Source: Neobacillus ginsengisoli
GTDB lineage: Bacteria > Bacillota > Bacilli > Bacillales_B > DSM-18226
Reading direction: 5' to 3'
Length of the DNA stretch: 64,000 nt
NCBI RefSeq assembly: GCF_030813055.1
Contig: NZ_JAUSTW010000001.1
Location: 558,001 to 622,000, forward strand
In this document: positions 47,135 to 56,601 of the stretch, piece by piece
Position numbering within the stretch: the first letter of the stretch is position 1
How the letters are laid out: each line of letters begins with the position of its first letter
Notes under the pieces: generated by a model
Databases searched by the model: none
Seen by the model: the letters and a program-made list of their open reading frames with translations, nothing else
Told to the model about the DNA's origin: nothing
Program-made: the position numbers and the translations under genes

Positions 47135-48034
47135 ATGGAGTATATTATTGAAAATGCCAATATTCTTAAAGACAGCCAATTAAAGAAAAGCTCGCTGTTG
47201 ATTCAAGAAAACAGAATTACATCGCTGCAAACCGGTTTTAAACAGTACAAATTAATGAAAATGAATGCTGAAGCCTTTATCATGACTCCGACCTATTGTC
47301 TTTTGAACACAAATATCCCACTTACAGGTACATTCCAAGAATTAAAGGAATTTATGATTAATCAATTTTTAATGAATGGCTGTACCACCTTATTGACCTA
47401 TGCGTCTATTTCCTACGAGAATGAATTAATGAAAAAAATAAACGATGTTAAAACTTCATTAATCAGCAGCCCAATTGATTTTTCCATTGGTGTAAAAATA
47501 CCTATGCGCCTTATTAGCCAAACATTTATTAGAATGTGTAAAAAGGAAAAGGTTCCAGCCATATTCGTGGAATTTAATAATGCTGGTGCGTTGGAGCAAA
47601 TTCCATGGGGATGGATAAAAGAAGCTTTATTTCCGTATAACAGCCCTCTAATTCCAATTATTTCTTCTCCGCAAAAGAAGGAAGAGAGATGGCTTTTGTC
47701 GAAATGGAAAGAGACAATGGTCAATGAAAAAATATCTGCCGTCTACGAGGAAATTGAAGAAAATCAGCCCTTGTCATTATCCATTCTAAATAAAATTGGT
47801 CTATACCCGCAAAAAGCCAGTTTAATGCACGGTGCAGAATTAAGCTATAATCTATATTTAAAAGGAAGAGAAATCAAGAATGTTGATGAAATCAGCTTAT
47901 TTCATTATCATAGTGATAGACTTGCAGTAACTGTCCATAAAGGAAAGGTAATTCGTGCAGGTAAAGAGGTTTTATTTAAACCTGGAAATGGAGAATATGT
48001 TAAGGTGCGTACCCCATCTTATTTTTCTTTATGA
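47135..48034 (+). CDS. Amidohydrolase-like protein without metal ligands, unrecognised function
   Basis: 299 residues from the ATG at 47135 (AAGGTGG seven bases upstream). The first 35 residues (EYIIENANILKDSQLKKSSLLIQENRIT) read like the N-terminal beta-sandwich of amidohydrolases and deaminases, and the C-terminal VTVHKGKVIRAGKEVLF like the returning strand. However the H-x-H metal pair expected after the first segment is absent (PTYCLLNTNIPL there), so hydrolysis is doubtful. It sits between aroA and ypiA, a place empty in B. subtilis. Function unknown. Confidence 0.65.
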   Translation: MEYIIENANILKDSQLKKSSLLIQENRITSLQTGFKQYKLMKMNAEAFIMTPTYCLLNTNIPLTGTFQELKEFMINQFLMNGCTTLLTYASISYENELMKKINDVKTSLISSPIDFSIGVKIPMRLISQTFIRMCKKEKVPAIFVEFNNAGALEQIPWGWIKEALFPYNSPLIPIISSPQKKEERWLLSKWKETMVNEKISAVYEEIEENQPLSLSILNKIGLYPQKASLMHGAELSYNLYLKGREIKNVDEISLFHYHSDRLAVTVHKGKVIRAGKEVLFKPGNGEYVKVRTPSYFSL

Positions 48035-48062
48035 TGTCTAGGGGAATGAGAGGATAGAGTCA

Positions 48063-49328
48063 ATGGATAGAGTAAATAAAATTATCAACTTGTTAGAAAA
48101 CGGTCAACATAATGAGGCCTTAATTGAATATAATGTTGTATTAAAAGGCGGCAGTCCTGATGAAAAATTTCTCCTCGGAGAAGAATTATACCATTTTGGA
48201 TTTATAGAGGAAGCAAGGGCTTTAGTTGAAAACCTGCTTGAAAAATACCCTGAAGAGGGAGAAATTCTTGTCCTTCTGGGAGAAATCCTAGTTGAACTAG
48301 GTGAAGAGGAAAAAGCCATTCTCATATTGGAAAAGATCTCAGAAGAGGATCCGAATTTTGGACAATCCTTAATGCTGCTTGCTGATTTATACCAAATCCA
48401 GGGCCTTTATGAAGTTTGTGAAAGAAAGCTTCTTAAAGCAAAGGAAGTTTTACCGGAAGAAGTCATTATTGATTTTGCATTAGGAGAGCTTTACAGTGAA
48501 CAAGGTGAGATAACGAAGGCAATGAATGCATATGAAGTGGTGTTAAAGGAACACAGTGAAATTGCCGGAGTGAATATCTACCAAAGAGTGGCCGACCTAT
48601 TAAGTGCTTCAGGGGTCTTTGAAGAAGCATTGAGCTACTATGACAAGGCACTCGATGAAAAGTTAGAGATTAATACTCTTTTCGGTTACGCTTTTACAGC
48701 ACTTCAAGCCGGGTTTAATCGCACTGCGATTGAAAAATTCAATGAACTAAAAGGGCTTGATCCTGAATATCACTCACTTTATTTACATCTTGCAAAAGCA
48801 TATGAAGCGGAGGAGGAGCTAGAGAATAGTTTGCTTTCCATTCAAGAGGGCATTAGACAGGATGAATTTAATAAGGAATTATTTTTCTATGGCGGAAAAA
48901 TTGCCATTAAGCTTGGGAAAGCAGAAGAGGCCGAAAAGTTTTTCCGGGAGGCCATTGCATTAGATCCGGGGTTTACCGAAGCTGCCCTTACTTTAAATAA
49001 GGTCTTTTTTCACCAAGAAAGATATGATGATGTCATTGACTTGATATCAAACCTTGAATTCATAGAAGATGAAGAGCCGCAGCTTTTATGGGACTCTGCA
49101 TTAGCTTTTAATAAGCTTGAGGAATATTCATATGCATTAGACAAATATGAAGCTGCATATACTTTTTTTAAGAATAATGAAGCATTTATGCTTGATTACG
49201 GATATTTTTTAATAGAAGAAGGAAAAAACGACCAAGCCGCCGAAATTTTTAAACAGCTGCAAAAAAATGATCCAACAAATGAAGAGTATTTAGATTTACT
49301 CGAACGTTTATCAAGTACGGGAGATTAA
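48063..49328 (+). CDS. ypiA: TPR-repeat protein YpiA
   Basis: 421 residues almost wholly of tetratricopeptide repeats (about ten 34-residue helical hairpins, such as ALSYYDKALDEKL and EAEKFFREAIALDPGF). No signal peptide, strongly acidic. A scaffold or regulatory role is likely; position between aroA and ypiB matches YpiA. Function not established. Confidence 0.88.
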   Translation: MDRVNKIINLLENGQHNEALIEYNVVLKGGSPDEKFLLGEELYHFGFIEEARALVENLLEKYPEEGEILVLLGEILVELGEEEKAILILEKISEEDPNFGQSLMLLADLYQIQGLYEVCERKLLKAKEVLPEEVIIDFALGELYSEQGEITKAMNAYEVVLKEHSEIAGVNIYQRVADLLSASGVFEEALSYYDKALDEKLEINTLFGYAFTALQAGFNRTAIEKFNELKGLDPEYHSLYLHLAKAYEAEEELENSLLSIQEGIRQDEFNKELFFYGGKIAIKLGKAEEAEKFFREAIALDPGFTEAALTLNKVFFHQERYDDVIDLISNLEFIEDEEPQLLWDSALAFNKLEEYSYALDKYEAAYTFFKNNEAFMLDYGYFLIEEGKNDQAAEIFKQLQKNDPTNEEYLDLLERLSSTGD

Positions 49329-49361
49329 TAAAAAGCCGATATACAGAGGAGGGAAACTATT

Positions 49362-49925
49362 ATGGCAACCCCTGTTTCTGTCAACGAGAAAAAGGATTTT
49401 ATTCGCTGGTTTTTAAATCATTATCAATTAAAGAGAAGAGAATGTGTTTGGATCCTCAATTATTTAATGAGCCACGATCAATTAATGGAAAAGGTTCATT
49501 TTGTAGAACAAGCACAGTATTGTCCAAGAGGATTAATCATGTCCACCCATTGTGTGGATAAAGTACCATTTCGCTTTTACAAAGAAAATGTGATGACAAC
49601 TGATGCTGAAAAATCTTTTCACGATATCCGCTTAAATCGTGATGAAGATATTTTTATTCAATTAAACTTTCATGCATCTAATCAGGCACATCAATATGCA
49701 GCCGTGCTTGAAGAAAACCCATTTGTCCCTAACCATCTGCAAGTGAATGAGAAGGACGGAATGATTGCAGAGCAATTATTACAAAGCAGTATAGAACGCT
49801 TTCACCGTGAAAAACTGCTCCATTTAATCGATGAGGCCCTTGATAAGCAAGATCGGGAAGCGTTTCGGAGTTTAACCGAACAATTAAATAAGCTAAAAAT
49901 TACTGAACAAAGTGGAAGCTTGTGA
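49362..49925 (+). CDS. ypiB: YpiB, UPF0302 protein with IDEAL domain
   Basis: 187 residues. N-terminal UPF0302 domain ([18 protein letters not shown]), C-terminal IDEAL segment ([16 protein letters not shown]). The family is conserved in Bacillaceae next to ypiA and the qcr genes. I recall B. subtilis YpiB being linked to turnover of LPS-like or LpxC proteins only in loose analogy, so no function is claimed. AGGAGGG precedes the ATG. Confidence 0.85.
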   Translation: MATPVSVNEKKDFIRWFLNHYQLKRRECVWILNYLMSHDQLMEKVHFVEQAQYCPRGLIMSTHCVDKVPFRFYKENVMTTDAEKSFHDIRLNRDEDIFIQLNFHASNQAHQYAAVLEENPFVPNHLQVNEKDGMIAEQLLQSSIERFHREKLLHLIDEALDKQDREAFRSLTEQLNKLKITEQSGSL

Positions 49926-49946
49926 TTGCAAGCTCCCATTTTTTTT
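49913..49946 (+). terminator. Intrinsic terminator after ypiB
   Basis: TGGAAGCTTG and CAAGCTCCCA pair with one mismatch, followed by eight T. It overlaps the ypiB stop. Confidence 0.82.
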
Positions 49947-50061
49947 GCTATAAAACCGAAAATTATAAAAAAGAATTTATCCAAATATTCTACTATATCT
50001 TTTAATGTTCCAGGAGATAATGATATTATTGAACTAGTGAAATAAAAGGCTGGTGTGAAAA

Positions 50062-50541
50062 TTGAAATGGATTCCCCAAGAAATTGAGACATATCTTAAT
50101 GCGAAAGAGTATGTTGATACTGCAGTTGTACCATTATATTCGGTATCATTCGGTGATGAAATGAAACAATCCGCTGCAATGGCTGAATTTATCACCCTAT
50201 TAACGCATCATCTTGAAAGACAGTTTACGGGAAGATTATTATTAATTCCTCCATATACATATTTAAAAAATGAAAAAAGTGAGATAGTAATAAATGATTT
50301 AAAGAAATGGGAAGAAAATATAGAAAGAAGTGAGTTTAAACACATATTTTACATAACCTGTGAAAGTGATTGGAAAATACATGAGGACAAGCTTGCAGGT
50401 TCGTTAATTTGGATACCTTCGATACCGTTAGAAAATATGAAGGAATCTCAAAAGATGTCCATCATCGATAGCCAGGTAAAACAGCTATTAGAACTCTTTA
50501 CTCGCAAGTGGCATGAAAATGAGGAATTCTTAGGAGGATAA
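50062..50541 (+). CDS. ypiF: YpiF, DUF2487-family protein
   Basis: 159 residues starting at TTG, GGTGTG upstream. No membrane segment or recognised catalytic motif; position immediately before qcrA and length match YpiF of B. subtilis. The qcr promoter begins just after its stop. Function unknown. Confidence 0.82.
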   Translation: MKWIPQEIETYLNAKEYVDTAVVPLYSVSFGDEMKQSAAMAEFITLLTHHLERQFTGRLLLIPPYTYLKNEKSEIVINDLKKWEENIERSEFKHIFYITCESDWKIHEDKLAGSLIWIPSIPLENMKESQKMSIIDSQVKQLLELFTRKWHENEEFLGG

Positions 50542-50564
50542 CATGTTTTTAAAATAGTATGATA

Positions 50565-50593
50565 TTGACCTTGGTTGAAGATTGATATATCAT
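50565..50593 (+). promoter_or_regulatory. SigA-type promoter of qcrABC
   Basis: TTGACC (50565-50570) and TATCAT (50588-50593) separated by 17 bases, about 75 bases before qcrA. Confidence 0.65.
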
Positions 50594-50667
50594 GATTATG
50601 TCCTAGTTTTATATGTGTTTAATAATTGTCCGATGGACTTAACTTCGTAAATAGAGGGGGGATAAGC

Positions 50668-51171
50668 ATGAGTAAGAATCGCGTTTCAAGACGTCAATTT
50701 TTAAGCTACACTTTAACAGGTGTAGGCGGATTCATGGCAGCTGGAATGTTAATGCCGATGGTTCGCTTCGCTGTTGATCCTGTTTTAAAGAAGGAAGCAG
50801 GCGGAAATTTCATACCAACAAAACAGAAGGTTGCTGATTTAACAGACCAACCGGTGAGGGTGGATTTTACCTTTAAGCAAAAGGATGCTTGGTATGAGTC
50901 CGATGTTACGAATACAGCATGGGTGTATAAGGAAGGCGGCAAAATTGTTGCACTTTCACCAATTTGTAAACATTTGGGCTGTACGGTTAACTGGAATACG
51001 GACAAAGCACATCCAAACCAATTCTTCTGTCCATGTCATTTCGGCCGCTATGAAAAAAATGGAAAAAACATTCCGGGTACACCACCACCGCAACCGCTGG
51101 ATACATATCCGGTTCAGGAAAAAGACGGTTATCTTTACCTAGGAAAAGCTCAACCAAGGACGGAGGTGTAA
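50668..51171 (+). CDS. qcrA: Menaquinol-cytochrome c reductase, Rieske iron-sulfur subunit
   Basis: 167 residues from the ATG at 50668 (GAGGGGGG upstream); a frame opening at 50626 has no site. N-terminal SRRQFLSYTL with one membrane helix resembles a twin-arginine signal anchor. The [2Fe-2S] ligands are in CKHLGC and CPCHFG, joined by the usual loop. Part of the bc complex passing electrons from menaquinol to cytochrome c. Confidence 0.96.
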   Translation: MSKNRVSRRQFLSYTLTGVGGFMAAGMLMPMVRFAVDPVLKKEAGGNFIPTKQKVADLTDQPVRVDFTFKQKDAWYESDVTNTAWVYKEGGKIVALSPICKHLGCTVNWNTDKAHPNQFFCPCHFGRYEKNGKNIPGTPPPQPLDTYPVQEKDGYLYLGKAQPRTEV

Positions 51172-51174
51172 TCA

Positions 51175-51849
51175 TTGTTAAACAAAATTTACGATTGGGT
51201 AGATGAACGTTTAGATATTACGCCTTTGTGGCGCGATATTGCAGACCATGAAGTTCCTGAGCATGTAAACCCGGCGCATCATTTTTCCGCGTTTGTTTAT
51301 TGCTTTGGCGGTCTGACGTTCTTTGTAACTGTAATTCAAATTCTTTCCGGCATGTTCTTAACAATGTACTATGTACCGGATATTAAAAACGCTTGGGAAT
51401 CCGTATACTATCTTCAAAATGAAGTAGCATTCGGACAAATCGTACGCGGCATGCATCACTGGGGTGCAAGTTTGGTACTTGTAATGATGTTCTTACATAC
51501 GTTACGCGTCTTTTTCCAAGGTGCCTATAAAAAGCCCCGTGAACTAAACTGGGTTGTCGGAGTACTTATTTTCTTCGTTATGCTTGGCTTAGGTTTTACT
51601 GGGTACTTATTACCTTGGGATATGAAAGCGCTATTCGCTACAAAGGTAGGTTTGCAAATTGCAGAAGCGACACCATTTATTGGTTCCTACATTAAGGTAT
51701 TATTAGCCGGGCATGAGCACATCGTCGGTGCGCAAACATTAACCCGTTTCTTTGCGATACACGTTTTCTTCTTGCCAGGTGTATTGCTTGGTTTAATGGG
51801 AGCCCATTTCTTGATGATTCGGAAGCAAGGTATTTCCGGACCGCTATAA
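51175..51849 (+). CDS. qcrB: Menaquinol-cytochrome c reductase, cytochrome b subunit
   Basis: 224 residues starting at TTG with GGAGGTG upstream, four bases after qcrA. Four membrane helices with paired haem-ligand histidines (MHHWGASLVLVMMFLHTLRVF and later RFFAIHVFFLPG), as in cytochrome b6-type subunits. The Cys near residue 40 (YCFGG) may bind a third haem covalently, as known in B. subtilis QcrB. Confidence 0.96.
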   Translation: MLNKIYDWVDERLDITPLWRDIADHEVPEHVNPAHHFSAFVYCFGGLTFFVTVIQILSGMFLTMYYVPDIKNAWESVYYLQNEVAFGQIVRGMHHWGASLVLVMMFLHTLRVFFQGAYKKPRELNWVVGVLIFFVMLGLGFTGYLLPWDMKALFATKVGLQIAEATPFIGSYIKVLLAGHEHIVGAQTLTRFFAIHVFFLPGVLLGLMGAHFLMIRKQGISGPL

Positions 51850-51917
51850 TATTGGTTATTCCTGAAATTTTAAAATGATCTTTTCTTCACTTTACGGAAA
51901 AAGGAGGGGATTGCTCG

Positions 51918-52691
51918 ATGCATAAAGGTAAAGGAATGAAGTTCGTAGGTGACTCACGTGTGTTAGCACCTGAAGCACGGAAAAAAATGATTCCGAAAGA
52001 TTACTCAGAATATCCCGGTAAAACAGAGGCGTTCTGGCCAAACTTCCTTTTAAAAGAATGGATGGTAGGGGCAGTATTTCTTGTCGGGTTTCTTTGTTTA
52101 ACTATTGCACATCCGGCTCCGCTTGAAAGGATAGCGGACCCGACAGATACAGGTTATATTCCATTACCGGACTGGTATTTCTTGTTCTTGTATCAATTGC
52201 TTAAGTATTCATATGCTTCCGGACCATATACGGTAATTGGTGCATTAATTATTCCAGGACTTACATTCGGAGGACTATTATTAGCACCGTTCCTTGATCA
52301 AGGGCCGGAACGTCGTCCATTAAAACGCCCTATAGCCACTTCAGTGATGCTTTTAGCATTAGCTGCTACTGTATTTTTAACTTGGCAATCTGTTGCAACA
52401 CATGACTGGGCAGCTGCAGAACGCCAAGGTAAAATTGTAGCAAAGGTTAATATTGATAAATCAAATGCGGGCTATGTAGTATTTAAGAGCCAAGGCTGTA
52501 TTAACTGTCATGGTGAAAACCTTCAAGGCGGTGCCGGTGCGCCTTCACTTATTGGTACAGGTTTAAAGGCTGATGAAATTGCTAAAATCGCGAAAAACGG
52601 TAGAGGCAAAATGCCTTCAGGTATCTTTAAAGGCAATGATACTCAGCTTAAAAATCTTACTGAATTTATCGCCGGTCTTGGTAAAAAATAA
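51918..52691 (+). CDS. qcrC: Menaquinol-cytochrome c reductase, cytochrome b/c fusion subunit
   Basis: 257 residues. N-terminal part is a subunit-IV-like domain with three membrane helices (PDWYFLFLYQLLKY, the Qo-site PEWY equivalent reading PDWY); the C-terminal part is a cytochrome c domain with the haem motif CINCH and axial Met in KMPSG. This b-c fusion is typical of Bacillus. AAGGAGGGG precedes the ATG. Ends at a strong terminator. Confidence 0.96.
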   Translation: MHKGKGMKFVGDSRVLAPEARKKMIPKDYSEYPGKTEAFWPNFLLKEWMVGAVFLVGFLCLTIAHPAPLERIADPTDTGYIPLPDWYFLFLYQLLKYSYASGPYTVIGALIIPGLTFGGLLLAPFLDQGPERRPLKRPIATSVMLLALAATVFLTWQSVATHDWAAAERQGKIVAKVNIDKSNAGYVVFKSQGCINCHGENLQGGAGAPSLIGTGLKADEIAKIAKNGRGKMPSGIFKGNDTQLKNLTEFIAGLGKK

Positions 52692-52699
52692 TTGAATGA

Positions 52700-52732
52700 T
52701 AAAAAGCTGACGGTATTTCGTCAGCTTTTTTA
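52700..52732 (+). terminator. Intrinsic terminator after qcrC
   Basis: AAAAAGCTGACG and CGTCAGCTTTTT form a perfect 12-bp stem with a GTATTT loop. Confidence 0.93.
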
Positions 52733-52762
52733 TTAGAATTCATGATGAAAAGAGGAGTAACA

Positions 52763-53356
52763 GTGAGCTGGATTTATCCTCTCTTAGCTAACAGATCTAT
52801 TTTAAAGATTTTGCTTTTTGTAAATATTGTTGGAACAATCTATGGTTATTATTGGTATGGTTGGCAGTTGAATGAAACGCCTGCTATTTTTAAAGCCTTT
52901 GTCCCAGATAGCCCGACAGCAAGTTTATTTTTTGTATTTGTCCTTATCGCTTTCTTACTTAGAAAAAATTGGCCTTTAATAGAAGCCCTTGCCATCGTAA
53001 CTCTTTTTAAATATGGAATTTGGGCTGTTGTGATGAATATCCTGGTTCTTTTTGTTCAAGGTGAATTGGACTGGGCTGGTTATATGTTAATTATCTCACA
53101 TTTTTCAATGGCTGTGGAAGGTGTACTTTATGCGCCTTTTTACAGAATTAAACCATGGCATCTGGTTGTTGCAGCAATTTGGACACTGCATGATGTTATA
53201 ATCGATTATGTTTTTTTCATGATGCCCCGATATCAAATGCTAGATCAATACACACCGGAAATTGGCTATTTCACCTTTTGGCTTTCGATCGTGTCTTTAG
53301 GTATCGCCTACTATTTCGGTATTCGTTCTAATCGATTTAAACTGTCTATAAAATAG
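52763..53356 (+). CDS. ypjA: YpjA, DUF1405 integral membrane protein
   Basis: 197 residues from the GTG at 52763, selected because AGAGGAG lies six bases before it; the ATG at 52742 is next to the qcrC terminator and has no site. Six or so membrane segments. It follows qcrC as in B. subtilis ypjA. Function unknown. Confidence 0.83.
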   Translation: MSWIYPLLANRSILKILLFVNIVGTIYGYYWYGWQLNETPAIFKAFVPDSPTASLFFVFVLIAFLLRKNWPLIEALAIVTLFKYGIWAVVMNILVLFVQGELDWAGYMLIISHFSMAVEGVLYAPFYRIKPWHLVVAAIWTLHDVIIDYVFFMMPRYQMLDQYTPEIGYFTFWLSIVSLGIAYYFGIRSNRFKLSIK

Positions 53357-53436
53357 TCTCCCGTGTTATCTAAAAGATGGTCTATCCTTGTCCAACCCTT
53401 CATACATTTTATTAGAAATAAAAGGGGGGACAAGGA

Positions 53437-54231
53437 TTGAAAATCAAATGGTTTCTTTTAATTGCAATTATCATTATGCTCGCTCCCAATCCTGTAAATG
53501 CAGAGCAACCATCGCCAATGGAGAAGCTCGATGATATCTCGGATGAGGCTCTTCAAATGGTGAAGTTTCATAGATATGATGATGCCAAGAGGCTTCTTGA
53601 TTATTTCACGGATCAATTCACCAGTATTAAAGGTAAAGACAAGCCTTTAACGGTTGACGAGTTAAGGATTATTACAGTATCTCATGATGAAGCCGTGGAG
53701 GCAACGGTAAGTCCTTCCATGAAATATGAGGAAAGATTAAATAAACTAACAAAGTTCCGCCTTGTTATTGATGCAATTTCCACGAGCCGCCAACCGTTAT
53801 GGACAGAAATGAAAGATCAGGTTATGTCTGCCTTCCAACATGCAAAAGAGGCGGCCTATAAGGGTGATACGGCAGGTTTTCATTCGAATTTTAATTCGTT
53901 TTTATCTTTATATAATGTCATATACCCTAGTATAAAAATTGATGTTCCAGTAGAAAATATTCAAAAACTAGATGCAAAAATCAATTATATTGATGAATAT
54001 CGCACTCGGGTAGTTAATAATGCCGAGAGCAAACAAGAATTTGAAGGGCTTGAAACGGATTTAAAAAATCTCTTTGATAATATGGACCAAGACCAGGCAG
54101 AGCCGTCCATCTGGTGGGTCATAATTTCGACCGGCAGCATTATCATTATGACATTATCCTATGTCGGCTTTAGAAAATATCAGGGTGATAAAAGTATGAA
54201 AAAAGATCGTTCCAGGGATCAAAAAGATTGA
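53437..54231 (+). CDS. ypjB: Sporulation protein YpjB
   Basis: 264 residues from TTG, with AAGGGGGG about nine bases upstream. Cleavable-looking signal peptide (to NAEQP), a helical extracellular domain, and a C-terminal membrane helix (WWVIISTGSIIIMTLSYVGF) with a basic tail. Match to YpjB rests on order and topology. Role in sporulation is described for the family; mechanism unclear. Confidence 0.8.
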   Translation: MKIKWFLLIAIIIMLAPNPVNAEQPSPMEKLDDISDEALQMVKFHRYDDAKRLLDYFTDQFTSIKGKDKPLTVDELRIITVSHDEAVEATVSPSMKYEERLNKLTKFRLVIDAISTSRQPLWTEMKDQVMSAFQHAKEAAYKGDTAGFHSNFNSFLSLYNVIYPSIKIDVPVENIQKLDAKINYIDEYRTRVVNNAESKQEFEGLETDLKNLFDNMDQDQAEPSIWWVIISTGSIIIMTLSYVGFRKYQGDKSMKKDRSRDQKD

Positions 54232-54290
54232 CTCAGGATTTCGACTTTACTACAATGTATAGCAACTAGAGGTTAATTGGGGGTTCATTA

Positions 54291-54974
54291 ATGTTTTACC
54301 TATTTTATTTTGCAATAATCATTCTAATTCCGTTATGGGCTCAAATGAAAGTGAAAAGCACCTTTGCACGATATTCCCGTGTCCCCTCTTCTACCTATCG
54401 CAGAGGTGCTGAGGTTGCAAGAGAAATATTAAATGCTAATGGCTTATATCAAGTTGGTATTGAAGAACAACAAGGTCAGTTAAGCGACCATTATGATCCG
54501 AAAACGAAAATGGTTCGATTATCATCCGAAATCTACCATGGACATTCTCTTGCAGCTGCAGCTGTAGCAGCACATGAATGTGGTCATGCAATTCAGGACT
54601 CAGACGGGTATGCTTTTTTACGAATTCGTCATGCGCTAGTCCCTGTAGCAAATCTCGGATCCAACATATCTTGGGTTTTAATCATGATTGGTATTTTAGT
54701 TCACTTAAGCGGTATGCTCTTATTAGGAATAATCTTTATGGCAGCAGCTGTATTGTTTCAACTGATTACTCTTCCTGTTGAATTAAATGCATCCAATCGT
54801 GCAATGAACCAGGTTGTTTCTCTTGGACTGATCCGTAATGTTGAAGAGAGGGAAACAAGAAAGGTATTGAATGCTGCAGCTCTTACGTATGTTGCCGCCG
54901 CAGCGGTAGCCGTATTAGAATTATTAAGACTTGTTCTCATCTACACGGGTATGAATCGAAATAATAATAACTAG
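54291..54974 (+). CDS. YugP-family zinc metallopeptidase
   Basis: 227 residues. HECGH (HExxH) after an Ala-rich helix gives the zinc site; downstream ERETRKVLNAAALTYVA supplies the third-ligand region. Four membrane segments. It belongs to the membrane protease family of B. subtilis YugP, but lies here between ypjB and ypjC, where B. subtilis has no such gene. GGGGG precedes the ATG. Substrate unknown. Confidence 0.88.
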   Translation: MFYLFYFAIIILIPLWAQMKVKSTFARYSRVPSSTYRRGAEVAREILNANGLYQVGIEEQQGQLSDHYDPKTKMVRLSSEIYHGHSLAAAAVAAHECGHAIQDSDGYAFLRIRHALVPVANLGSNISWVLIMIGILVHLSGMLLLGIIFMAAAVLFQLITLPVELNASNRAMNQVVSLGLIRNVEERETRKVLNAAALTYVAAAAVAVLELLRLVLIYTGMNRNNNN

Positions 54975-55007
54975 AAAAGAGGATGACAAATGGTCATCCT
55001 CTTTTCT
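54973..55007. terminator. Bidirectional terminator
   Basis: AGAAAAGAGGATGAC and GTCATCCTCTTTTCT form a perfect 15-bp stem with a five-base loop, starting at the stop codon of the protease gene. Confidence 0.92.
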
Positions 55008-55040
55008 AAAAGAAAGTATAAAATTTTAATCTTTGAGAAT

Positions 55041-55192
55041 TGTCCAGCTCCAGCGCCCAGCGACTAGTGTACTTCGCTCTTCTCCCTACGATAAGTCAAC
55101 ATCGAATCGCCAAAAACGCGATTCGTATTTCCTTTATCTCAGTCGAAGCGCTCCAGTCCTGTCGTGCGCTAAACGGGCGCTTTCGCTTTTCT
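55041..55192. repeat. Structured Bacillus-type interspersed repeat
   Basis: About 150 bases of unusually GC-rich, palindromic DNA. Terminal AGCGCCC (55052-55058) pairs with GGGCGCT (55075+100, i.e. 55175-55181); inner CGAATCGC (55103-55110) pairs exactly with GCGATTCG (55118-55125). The opening TGTCCAGCTCCAGCGCC and the ending GGGCGCTTTCGCTTTTC match a family of intergenic repeats I know from many Bacillaceae genomes. It lies between convergent genes and reaches the last codon of the YitT-family gene. A short ORF through it is not real. Confidence 0.75.
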
Positions 55193-56064
55193 TAGTCTGT
55201 AATGGGCATTTTATTCTCATCGAGAGTAAAGCCTTCTCCATGAACGTCATGAACAATCGTAATCGATATAAATGCATGGGGATCGACTGAAGTAATTAAA
55301 TTTTTCAATCTGACTAATTCATTTTTGGCTACTACACAATATAAGACTTCGCGATCATTTTTGGTGTATGAACCATAACCTCTTAGGGCGGTCACTCCCC
55401 GTTCCATTTCAGCCATAATTTTTTGAGCTATTTGTTCGTTATTCTCTGATATAATCATTGCCCCTCTTGCTGAATAGGCACCTTCCTGCATGAAATCAAT
55501 CACTCTTGCACCAACAAAAACTGCCACGAGTGTGTACATCGCTTGTTTATAATTTAAGTAGGCAATTAATGATATCGTAATGACACATGCATCGAATAAA
55601 AACATTGTTTTTCCTATATTCCATCCAACGTATTTTTGAACGAGTCTGGCTATTATATCCACTCCGCCGGTTGTTCCTCCGGACCTGAAAATAATTCCTA
55701 AGCCGATACCGGTGAAGACACCGGCAAATAAGGCTGCTAATGTTAAATCATTTTTGAGAGGCATTTCAATAGTATAACGCTGAAAAATCCATAGAAAAAT
55801 CGAAACACCAACCGTTCCGAAAATTGTATATAAAAAGGAGTTTCTCCCGAGCAATTTCCATCCGATGAAGAACAAAGGAATATTTAGAATTAGGTTTGTA
55901 TAAGAAGGGTCCCATTTGAACAAAAAGTAAAAAAGAAGGGTAATACCTGTGAAACCGCCTTCGGCAAGCTTATTTTGCATATTAAAATTAACTAGGCCAA
56001 ATGACATGATTGCAGTTCCAACTAAAATCAAAAGAATATTTTTAATCTTTAGTCCCAAAAGCAT
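55192..56064 (-). CDS. ypjC: YitT-family membrane protein (YpjC-like, DUF161/DUF2179)
   Basis: 290 residues, minus strand. Five membrane segments with GLVNFNMQNKLAEGGFTGITLL and FRSGGTTGGVDIIARL, then a C-terminal cytoplasmic DUF2179 ferredoxin-like domain (about 220-285). Length and place before ypjD identify YpjC. GGAGGAATATT precedes the ATG. Function unknown. The gene ends within the last bases of the adjacent repeat. Confidence 0.85.
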   Translation of the reverse strand: MLLGLKIKNILLILVGTAIMSFGLVNFNMQNKLAEGGFTGITLLFYFLFKWDPSYTNLILNIPLFFIGWKLLGRNSFLYTIFGTVGVSIFLWIFQRYTIEMPLKNDLTLAALFAGVFTGIGLGIIFRSGGTTGGVDIIARLVQKYVGWNIGKTMFLFDACVITISLIAYLNYKQAMYTLVAVFVGARVIDFMQEGAYSARGAMIISENNEQIAQKIMAEMERGVTALRGYGSYTKNDREVLYCVVAKNELVRLKNLITSVDPHAFISITIVHDVHGEGFTLDENKMPITD

Positions 56065-56251
56065 TTAATATTCCTCCTCTTCCATATTTTCTCTAAATCA
56101 GCGGTTTTTATTATAGCTGATTCCGTATAGAAGAGCAATTACAAATGGAAAGTTAATGTTTCAAACGAAAATATTTGTAAATCTTGATTTATTTAGCTAA
56201 CATTAAAATATTAAAGGTAAATTAAAAGAATAATCCTTTGGGGTGATAGAA

Positions 56252-56596
56252 ATGGCCAATGGTAAATCAATGAAAGAACTCCAGATGGAGGTAGATACAT
56301 ACATTAGCCAATTTAAAGAAGGGTATTTCAGTCCGCTCTCGATGCTTGCAAGGCTTACTGAAGAACTCGGGGAACTGGCACGGGAGATCAATCATTTTTA
56401 TGGTGAAAAACCAAAGAAAACGGATGAAGGGCCCAAGACGATAGAAGAGGAACTTGGTGATCTTTTATTTGTCCTAATTTGCTTTGCAAATTCACTGAAT
56501 ATCAATCTGGAAGAAGCCCATGACAATGTGATGAATAAATTTAACACTAGGGATAAAAACCGTTGGACGAGAATTAACCCGGAAAAGATGGAGTGA
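56252..56596 (+). CDS. ypjD: MazG-like nucleotide pyrophosphohydrolase YpjD
   Basis: 114 residues from the ATG at 56252, with GGGGTG six bases upstream. The MazG metal motif is present as [12 protein letters not shown] and [11 protein letters not shown]. Such enzymes hydrolyse nucleoside triphosphates, often non-canonical ones. First gene of a tightly packed operon through birA; its stop lies within the dapB initiation region. Confidence 0.9.
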   Translation: MANGKSMKELQMEVDTYISQFKEGYFSPLSMLARLTEELGELAREINHFYGEKPKKTDEGPKTIEEELGDLLFVLICFANSLNINLEEAHDNVMNKFNTRDKNRWTRINPEKME

Positions 56597-56601
56597 CGAA
56601 T

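Noticed and set aside
55033..55290. 85-codon frame through the structured repeat
   Set aside because: Dispersed repeats of this type often create spurious ORFs; it runs into the opposite-strand YitT-family gene.
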